Part shown: positions 1 through 7,500 of the stretch, in pieces
How the letters are laid out: the number at the start of each line of letters is the position of its first letter
How positions within the stretch are numbered: the stretch's first letter is position 1
Origin: Mucidula mucida
Lineage: Eukaryota > Basidiomycota > Agaricomycetes > Agaricales > Physalacriaceae
Assembly (NCBI GenBank): GCA_015501055.1
Contig: JADNYV010001009.1
Span: forward strand, 1-10,870
Reading direction: 5' to 3'
Length of the DNA stretch: 10,870 bases
Notes under the pieces: generated by a model
Database searches by the model: none
What the model was told of the DNA's origin: nothing
The model's input: only the letters and a program-made list of their open reading frames with translations
Made by a program: the position numbers and the translations under genes

Positions 1-756
1 CTCTTTGTACAACAGGAACGAGCAAGTCCCTCTAATACTCGGTATGAGACATGGCTATTGGTCGAGGAAGATCAGCGTACATAGGCAATCAAGAAAACGC
101 GGAGGACACTTACTAGTTTCGAGTAGAGAAGGACATGTAGAATGGCGGAGGTGGATAAGATAAGAAGAACCAGGAAGTACACGGAACAACGTGGGGACCC
201 ATGTCAAAAAGGGACTAGTTGTGGCGCATCACCACAGAATTTTTTTCAATCACATTGCCCCTTGAACCTTACTTGTTTTTTTTTTCATCCACGACAATGT
301 CCCCAAGTCATTTGACTGTTGAACTCAACGTAGATCAGGCCTCCGCCACCATGACCTAATTCACAGCCCACCTCGATGAGGGACCATTTTCGGACCACAA
401 TAAGTGCCAATTCACCTGTGCAAAGTTGGACGTTCCTGGAGTTGCCTTCGGCCACAACACCCCCTCTTCTTGACCACAGAGGAGGGAGTGTAGGTCTACA
501 TACCCACTTAGATCTCCTTTCCTCCTTGCTCTCGCTCTTTTGCTTTCTCCCCTCTGTGTGGGGTGATTGGAGGTTCGGAGTCAAAACAAACTTGAATCTG
601 GCATACTTACTCTACACTGAGTGCGCCCCGTTATCTAGTTAATTGAGTATCACGTATAAGGACTTGTTTTACCGGGGTCCTTCGCTTCTTCTACTACTCC
701 GTTCTGAGTATCTTGGCTCTCATCCAAAATGCATGCGCCGACTGAGGTCAGCATTG
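1..756. other. Gene-free stretch at left edge
   Basis: I see no supportable gene here. Open frames up to about 100 codons exist on both strands (for example 285-584 minus and 376-642 plus), but they are low-complexity, overlap each other antisense, and show no domain or recognisable motif. There are two T runs (T7 at 240-246, T10 at 276-285). The part next to 757 is the 3' side of the minus-strand F-box gene and may hold decayed C-terminal coding sequence or its 3' UTR. One other minus-strand frame stays open for some 35 codons past the F-box stop, but I could not match it to anything. Confidence 0.5.
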
Positions 757-1790
757 CTATCCGAAGAGGCTTCTGCCACCCTTCGCGAAGGACTCCAAGT
801 TCGCCAAGGGAGTGTAGTCCTCAATGTTCAGCACCACGATATTGTATTCGGAGCGGCAAATCAATTCCCGAGCTGCATCAACCATGAAGAAGCCCTTACT
901 CGAGCCGTGGAACATATCATCCCAGACTGTGAGTTCCCGCAGAGCAGGGAGAACTAAGCTGCCAACAAGGTATCTGCCTTTGTCAAATGAAAGGTGACTG
1001 AGCGATGGGATTACAACGGACAAAAGCGGACTGATACAACCGTTGAGTGGATCGCGAATAGACAGCTCCTTCAATTCGCCGGAAGACCCAAAGATGCTAT
1101 GACAGATAAAGCGCGAGATTTCAGCTGCACCATATTTTGTAACCGGGTTGACAGACGAGTAATCTGATGCCAAGGAATTTCAAGGCGTGGAAGCCCACCA
1201 ACGTTAGACTGGAGGCATACACTGCGAAGACTGGGAGCGACGCTAAAGGCGTTGCAGGGCCTCATTGCGATGGGTGTCCCCCAAGCACCTTCGTTCACGT
1301 CGAAAGATAAATCTTCCAGCAGCGGCAATTTGGCGTGTAACGGATCGAGAAAAGACCAATCAATTTCAGTGCGAAAACTGAGTGATGCCACCCTCCAACG
1401 CGGAGAGGTTCGGAATAGGGCAGCAGATATTCTGTGAACTTCGCGTAGGGCCTCAGCCTCGCTGTACCACACAATCTCGACCACGAGCGGAAAACTCTTG
1501 GCGAAGGACAGAAACATGTTCAAGGCATCCTGCCAACTCCAGGTCTTGTGTCCGTTAGCAGACACGGCACTAGGGTGACGCTGAAGCGAAACCTGTATTT
1601 TGGCCCACAGCGAGGGAATGCCAAAAGCAGCCAGACGCCATGTCCTGCAAACATGCGCAAGTCGCAGCTGGCGATATTTAGGTTTCGGGCGAAGTTCGTA
1701 AGGAGAAGCATCCTGGTCGAAGGAAAATATAGTTTGCAAGATTTCGGTGGGAAAGGAAGAAATGGGAGCCGTGTCAATATCGGACTGCAT
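757..1790 (-). CDS. F-box/leucine-rich-like protein (copy 1), frame interrupted or one intron
   Basis: F-box proteins recruit substrates to SCF ubiquitin ligases; the partner here is unknown. The start at 1790 opens with an acidic leader, then a clear F-box core at residues 12-65: FPTEILQTIFSF, then LRLAHVCRTWRLAAFGIPSLWAKI. A leucine-rich-like part follows, with PLLEDLSFDV, APSLRSVCL and LPRLEIPWHQITRL. This frame stops at 1071. Homologous sequence (LKELSIRD, PSLSHLSF, LPALRELTVW) continues in another frame to the stop at 757-759. Two readings fit. One is a 47-nt intron at 1143-1097 (GTTACA...CATAG), which joins the frames in phase and gives 328 aa. The other is a one-base deletion near 1073, inside an AN|LKELSIRD context. 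The donor is weak, and the leucine-rich reading through the putative intron looks natural, so I cannot choose. Related fungal proteins are often 450-550 aa, so the C-terminus may be short. A broken paralogue sits at 10522. Confidence 0.72.
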
Positions 1791-2018
1791 TTCTCTCTGG
1801 AAATATGTTGGAGCAGTGTAGACGATTGGATAAATCAGATGCGCTAACCGTGCAGGCTTTAATTGAGAAATAGAGGCAACTGAGGTGGCGAGTTCGGGGC
1901 GAGGTGGACGTGCTTAGTGGAAGGGAAAGCCGGAGCCTTTATATCAACGCGACTGCCGACTTACACTGACAGAGAGTTCTTTCCTAACTTACATGGACGA
2001 CATACATGTAGCTTGGTT
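1791..2018. promoter_or_regulatory. Upstream region of F-box copy 1
   Basis: This is the 5' flank of the minus-strand F-box gene. The 50 bases next to its ATG (1791-1840) resemble the flank of the second F-box copy (about 10480-10521): both contain a TCTACAC block, a CAAC(G/A)TA block and a CAGAGAGA-like block before the ATG. This suggests the duplication included the 5' UTR. A TATATAA-like string is not obvious; the sequence TTTATATCAACG at about 1938-1949 is the only T/A-rich patch. No gene is visible. Confidence 0.35.
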
Positions 2019-2290
2019 GATTTCCTTTCCAGGCCGAGGAAATCTCATTTCCTCGAATGAGGGAGTTGCTCGGGAAATTTAATCTCTTCATTGCCTTACC
2101 TTGCTCTGTGCTTTCTCTGGGATATTCCCTTCCCTAGTCTGGAACCAACAAAGTCATTGAAGAAATTGAAATCACTGAGGAAATCCAAGTTCCTCAGTGA
2201 CTCTTTGATACGAGGAACTGAGGAACAAAGTAGAATTCCTTCAACGATTTCATCAGCGATTGCCTTTGCTGAGGAAATCTATTTCCCCGA
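2019..2290. repeat. Cluster of short inverted repeats built on GAGGAAATC
   Basis: GAGGAAATC occurs exactly three times (2036-2044, 2177-2185, 2271-2279), each time beside a complementary TTCCTC or ATTTCC string. Two are perfect hairpins: 2035-2043 pairs with 2047-2055 (9-bp arms, 3-base loop), and 2172-2182 pairs with 2190-2200 (11-bp arms TCACTGAGGAA/TTCCTCAGTGA, 7-base loop). GATTTCCT at 2019-2026 can also pair with AGGAAATC at 2037-2044. Between them are further GAGGAAC/TTCCT strings. The cluster could be a decayed miniature inverted-repeat element, or a short spreading repeat in the space between two genes. I see no target-site duplication that fixes its ends, and no coding capacity. Confidence 0.5.
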
Positions 2291-2373
2291 TAGTGGCTGG
2301 AACATTGCCAGCATAGTCAGAATCACACCAAGACTTTAACCAAAAGAAGGGATCCAATATGCCACCTAATACA

Positions 2374-3593
2374 TTAGAAATCATTCCAGTTACGCTTAAA
2401 CTTGTACTGCATTCGCGACTGTTTAATCTCAGCGTGTCTGCAGCATAAGGGCGAATATGCATTACCTTATATGGCATGTTCTTGCGCATCTTGTCGCTCG
2501 GATTTGAGGGAGGTAAATAACCGTCGTCGCCTGCGCCCCACTCTGCCTTCTGTTGGCCGGCCGACTTTGCGTCCTGGTATTTGACGGAGGGGTCCTGCTT
2601 CTCCGGTGGGGTAGTGCGCTGTATCTTGGGTTTTGGCGGGTCCTGGACAGGCGTGTCAACATGCATAGGGTCAGCGTATGGGTGTCCTGCTATGGGCTCC
2701 TGTGCGGTGCCGTCCTGGGGCGGCTCGACGTGTTCGTGGGGCTCGTGTGACTCGAGGACCTCCTCGACGGTTATACCCTGGTACTCCGCCTCCTTCTCCG
2801 CCTCCTTGAGCTCAATCTGCTCGTGATGCGCAAAGTGCTCGAGATCCTCGGGGTGGTTGTACGACTCGTCGGTTTGAGTTTCGGGCGTTGAGTGGTATTC
2901 TTCTTCGTGGTGAAGGAAGAACTCTATAAAGCAACGTGAGATACGCGTTCGGCGGACAAATAGGACGCACCGCTTTCGATATCGTAGTGGTGTCCCTCTG
3001 CGCCGAGGTTGTCGAAGTTGGGTAGTCCCTCAAGTCCGACGAGTCCAAATTCTTCGACTGTGATCTTGCCGTCGTGGTTCTTGTCGAGACGTTCGAGAAC
3101 GATCTTGACAATGGTATCCGCCTTCTTCTGGTGCTCAACATCATCCTAGGATGCGGTCTTCAGTTTGGTTGCCACGGTCAAAGTGAATGATAACTACTTT
3201 CGACTTTTTCTGCGAGTAGATGTGGTGAACACCGTAGATGGCCTCAATCTCTTCCTTGTCCCAGACGCCATCCCTAAGCGTGTATCAATGATTGTCGGGC
3301 CATGGGATATCTGCGTACGGACCGGTTGAGATCATGCAGTTGGAAGAAGCTCTTCAAGTCAAACGCCTCTCTGCTGAGTGTAAGCGACCGTCTTGAGTTC
3401 GGCAACGAAATGAACTTGCATATGATGTTCCGAGGCCATCTGCATATTTCACTGTCAACTGAATGTATTCCCTGAAGGGCGTGGAACGTACGTGTCGGTC
3501 CGCGTATTGCTTCATTGACTCGCCCTCAGCAGGGCCGTGACCTCCGTGCGCCAGAGCATGGTAAAAGAGTGAAAACCACAGGACGGACTTCAT
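2374..3593 (-). CDS. SSP120: SSP120/nucleobindin-like secreted EF-hand calcium-binding protein
   Basis: This is a calcium-binding protein of the early secretory pathway. In yeast, Ssp120 associates with the cargo receptor Emp47; the role here is inferred from that family. Seven exons (minus strand): 3593-3492, 3439-3420, 3370-3323, 3273-3198, 3145-2971, 2923-2466 and 2406-2374. Their sum is 912 nt, giving 303 aa. A hydrophobic signal peptide (MKSVLWFSLFYHALA) is followed by HGGHG and the conserved YADRHMASEHH segment. Two canonical EF loops follow: DLNRDGVWDKEE (54-65) and DKNHDGKITVEE (103-114). Next come the family block LGAEGHHYDIES and an acidic, His-rich, probably coiled part (EDLEHFAHHEQIELKEAEKE). 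The C-terminus ends KFKRNWNDF. Length and motif order are normal for fungal homologues. Exon 2 is only 20 nt and its following intron appears to use a GC donor (GCAAGT). The alternative is GTTCAT with an AGAG acceptor, which swaps two residues. The start at 3593 is chosen because it gives the signal peptide. No disruption seen. Confidence 0.9.
3371..3439 (-). other. 20-nt micro-exon followed by probable GC-AG intron
   Basis: Exon 2 of the SSP120-like gene covers 3439-3420 and encodes MASEHH plus two bases of an isoleucine codon. The next intron then starts GCAAGT at 3419 and ends CAG at 3371 (49 nt). GCAAGT is the usual form of non-canonical GC donors, pairing perfectly with U1 apart from the second base. 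The join gives HHIEAFDLKSFF, matching the HHI(D/E)xFDL pattern I know from fungal homologues. A GT-AG alternative (donor at 3415, acceptor ending at 3367) gives HHMQAFDL with the same protein length, but both its splice sites are poor. Confidence 0.6.
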
Positions 3594-4322
3594 GGTAAGT
3601 AGTAGTCGACTGGAAAGTACAGTAGCAGCGAGCATCTGCCGCCCTGTGCCGGACCACTGTTTGTCAGCATCTCCCACGCCCCTGAGCCCTCGACGCGCTG
3701 TGCTCCTCGACGCGCCTTGATCGCGTTTCATCAGTCTGGCACTCGGTATCCAACACCCCGATGACTGTAGAACGTTATGTCTATCGGAGCCATAGATTGT
3801 ATCACATTTTGTCACCGCGACCCACTCAAGTGCGAGTCCGAAGGTAAAATCACCGCATTCCGCCCTTTCACTTGCACTGTGTGGAGTTCCGGTGCTTACT
3901 AGCCTATGGGGTAGGCAAATTGAGCGGCCAATGGCGAGCCGCCGTTGCGTCGGTGCGAGGCTGATGGCGGGATACTAGGTTCTTGCCAATTAGCATCATG
4001 TAAAGTTTTACACGGCTGTCTTTCTAATGCATGAGGCAGAGTACGATAGGCATTCCGAGGAGGGTTCATAAGCCTCGTATCACTGTATAATCACCGTGGT
4101 ATTGTTGGAAGATATATGGAATGCGCTATAGACCTTGTTGTGTCAAAGGTAGTGACATCGCTGCGGGCCCTGCGGTGTGTATGGATGGAGATGTCCTCGA
4201 CTCAATTCCTTCCACGTTGATTCGGTTCCTCTGTCGGTGTCGCATCCAAGTATGACTGAGCCGCTGAGGACGGCCCTGATCTACGGCCGCGAAATTGGTT
4301 TGCTTTGATCCTAAAGATTCTA

Positions 4323-4340
4323 CTACTAAGTACTTAGTAG
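4323..4340. promoter_or_regulatory. 18-bp perfect palindrome upstream of ABC transporter
   Basis: The sequence reads CTACTAAGT|ACTTAGTAG, a perfect dyad centred at 4331/4332 and about 260 bases before the transporter ATG. With one extra base in the left flank, the symmetry extends over neighbouring ATTCT/AGAAT. Such a long dyad in a drug-transporter promoter could bind a dimeric transcription factor, but it does not match the yeast PDR element (TCCGCGGA). It could also be chance or a cruciform of no function. Confidence 0.4.
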
Positions 4341-4535
4341 AGAATGTCTTATCGTGCTGCAATCCAAAATCTACAAGCGTAATGTAATCAATGAGGTGAA
4401 CTGTCCTGCTTGTCATGAACTATTTTCAATGTTCACACACGAACAATGCAACGATGCGTCATAGACGGATAAACGAACCGAACCGATTCAAAGTCCGCAA
4501 CTTGCCTTCTCCCAGGTAAATGGGATATTCGACAG

Positions 4536-4543
4536 TTTATAAG
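4536..4543 (+). promoter_or_regulatory. TATA-like box of ABC transporter
   Basis: TTTATAAG lies 56-63 bases upstream of the ATG at 4599, with a T/C-rich stretch (about 4567-4590) between them. The spacing fits a short 5' leader with a TATA box, though many fungal promoters lack one. Confidence 0.4.
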
Positions 4544-4598
4544 CGTGCTCCGTTTATCCCAGCGGCTGCTTGTCTGCCCTGTTCTTTCCTCAGTGACC

Positions 4599-7500
4599 AT
4601 GGCTGAGACTCCCGGCGATACCGCCACCTTGAACGACGAGGAATACAGCCTCGGAGCGCACGCGATGGCCACCGACTCTCCTCGCAGTCAAAGTAGCGGT
4701 GTCGATATCCACAGAGCTGAAGAGGACTTCAATACTCTGTCGCGAACACTCACGGCGCGTTCCGAGACTGGTGAACGCCTCAAATGGCAACGTTCGGTGT
4801 TGACGGTCAAGGGAGAGAAGGATCTGGAGAAGGGCATCGATACGATGTCGGAGAAGTCGGGTGTCTTTGACCTTCGCGAGTATCTTTCGTCGTCCAACGA
4901 TGCCCACCAGGGCGCCGGCATCAAGCACAAGGTGTGTATCGTCGCGTCGTATTTACTGGTCATCTATTGAACGAGGTAATAGCATGTTGGCGTGACCTGG
5001 AAAGACCTCCAGGTGGATGTCGTTGGAAGTGCTGACAGCAAGGTAAGTCTCTCCCGTAACCATACCTCGTACACCGTTTTAACGCGCCTTTTCAGATATA
5101 CGTCGGTACTTTTGGCGGTATGTTCTGATCTCTTTCCTTGCTCGTGCTCACGAATCCCTAGGCGCGATTCTCAACTTCTTTTTGGCTCCATTTTTGTTCA
5201 TCTGGAGTCTGATTGCCCCGCTCTTTCCATCCAAACAAATAACAACGCGTCCCATTTTACACAAGTCAGTTCATGTCCTGCGCCACATTTCAGATTCTAA
5301 CTTGTTCCCCCTAGATCATCAGGTGTTCTGAAACCTGGCGAAATGTGTCTCGTTCTAGGCTGCCCTGGTTCTGGTTGCACTACATTTCTGAAAACTATCG
5401 CGAACCAACGCGAGGGATACGCCAACGTCTCGGGCAATGTGCTCTATGCGGGTATGGACGCCGCTGAGATGGCCAAATTCTACAAAGGGGAAGTTGTTTA
5501 CAACGAGGAAGGTACGTATATAGATAAACCCGCGTTTCAGTCCAGTGCTAATCCGCCGCCGCCACCGCAGACGATCGGCACATCGCGACTTTGACGGTTG
5601 CGCAGACGCTCGATTTTGCCCTCTCTACGTAAGTAGACATAACGCTTTTACGATTGATACTCATATCTGTATACCCGTAGCAAGACACCCGGTCCCAATG
5701 GTCGTCTTCCAGGCGTCACCAAGGCGGAATTCAACGAAGAGGTTCTAGCGACGCTTTTAAAGATGCTCAATATCTCTCATACGGCGCAAACTCTTGTTGG
5801 TGACGAGTTCGTACGGGGTGTCTCTGGCGGAGAGCGCAAACGTGTTAGCATTGCGGAGATGATGGCCACGCGCGCTCGTGTTCAGTCTTGGGATAATTCT
5901 ACTCGTGGTTTGGATGCCTCTACGGCCTTAGATTTCGCCAGGAGTCTACGGATTATGACGGACGTATTTGGACAAACAACTTTTGTGTCACTCTACCAAG
6001 CCGGTGAAGGTATGTCCCCTGTTTTTACAATGATCTTCCAGTCCTGATCCGCTACCACAGGTATCTACGATCTCTTCGACAAAGTCCTCGTCCTCGATCA
6101 AGGACGCCAGGTGTATTACGGCCCGCCAAGGAAGCACGCGCCTACTTTGAGACCCTTGGTTACAAGTCCCTCCCGCGCCAGAGTACCCCGGATTACCTTA
6201 CGGGCTGCACGGATCCCAATGAACGTCAATTTGCTCCAGGCCGCTCTTCACGCGATGTCCCATGCTCGCCCGAATCTCTCGAGAAAGCTTTCTTGGTGTC
6301 GACGCATGGACAAGAGCTGGCGGCCTCGCTGGACAAGTATAACTTGTATATGGCAACGGAAAAGGCGGACCAGGAGGCGTTCAGAGCCGCCGTGGTAGCT
6401 GACAAGAAGAAGGGTGTGTCGAAGAAGAGCCCGTACACGCTTGGATTGTCCGGCCAGGTTCGCTCGTTGGCGAAACGCGAGTTCCAGAAGAAGATGCAGG
6501 ATAAATTTCAACTCTTTACTAGCTTCACATTGACTACCGTTTTGTCGTTCGTCATTGGAGGTGCTTACTTTGGACAACCCCTCACCGCTGCTGGCGCCTT
6601 CACTCGTGGAGGGTACGTATGACCTGCATTATTCTATAACTAACTAACTCCTAATTACAGTGTTATTTTTGCCGCTCTGCTCACAACATGTCTCGACGCA
6701 TTTGGCGAGATGCCTATGCAAATGAGCGGCCGCCCCATCCTCCGGAAACAGACCAACTACAGTATGTACCGCCCCGCCGCTGTATCCTTAGCGAACACCA
6801 TGGCCGACATTCCTTTCTCTGCTACTCGTATCCTCATCTTCAACGTCGTCGTTTACTTCATGACGAACCTCAATCGGTCTGCCGGGGGCTTCTTCACGTT
6901 CCATGTTTTCAACTATGTGGCGTATCTTGCTATGCAGGGGTTCTTCCGCACTTTTGGTTTGCTGTGCAAGAACTTTGATGTGGCGTTCCGGCTGGCGACG
7001 TTCTTTATTCCTAATTTGTATGTGCTTCAGTTTAGATGATGGTGCTGTGAACTGATGATCTGTTTAGTGTCGAGTACTCCGGGTACATGATCCCGGTGGA
7101 TAGTATGAAGCGATGGTTGTTCTGGATCGTGAGTCCCTCGAATTGTGATTATTTATGGAGATCTAACCATCATGCAGTACTATATCAACCCAGTCGCATA
7201 TGGTAAGTCTTACCTTACCGACTTCATCTATGGAACTCTAACCTAATTTTCCTGAAGCCTGGCAAGGATGTATGGAGAACGAGTTCATGCGCATTTCGGT
7301 ACTTGACTTTTACTTGCGTGTCTGCTTCTACTAACAACGTGTAACAGATGGACTGCAATGGCGATTATATTGTTCCTCGTAACGGTCCAGGTTTCTCGAC
7401 TTATCCGTAAGCTATCGACTCAATGACATTGTCAACGTGGGCTGACCCGTTCATAGATCTGAGCTCGGTCCCAATCAAGTGTGCACGATCTTTGGTGCAT

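Larger units (their letters stand above)
3594..4598. promoter_or_regulatory. Divergent intergenic region between SSP120-like and ABC transporter genes
   Basis: About 1 kb with no credible gene. It must carry the promoters of both neighbours. Visible elements: CCAAT at 3928-3932 and 3986-3990 (plus strand), its complement ATTGG at 4294-4298, and an 18-bp palindrome at 4323-4340. A direct repeat CCTCGACGCG lies at 3688-3697 and 3705-3714, about 100 bases upstream of the SSP120-like start. A run CGAACCGAACCG at about 4474-4485 has CGG nine bases before its first CCG, a spacing seen in some zinc-cluster factor sites. A TTTATAA string lies at 4536-4542. Factor assignments are guesses; only the sequences are certain. 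Confidence 0.5.

Noticed and set aside
285..642. Overlapping open frames on both strands near the left edge (99 and 88 codons)
   Set aside because: They are antisense to each other, compositionally odd, show no domain, and have no supporting splice structure or homologue I recognise.
2812..3144. Arginine-rich 110-residue open frame on the minus strand
   Set aside because: It is the wrong frame of SSP120-like exons 5 and 6, read through intron 5; the correct frame encodes the EF-hand and the HHYDIES block.
5348..6009. Loss of ATPase residues in NBD1 as a sign of decay
   Set aside because: Cys for the Walker A Lys and Asn for the Walker B Glu in NBD1, with the altered NBD2 signature, are normal asymmetric features of fungal PDR transporters.
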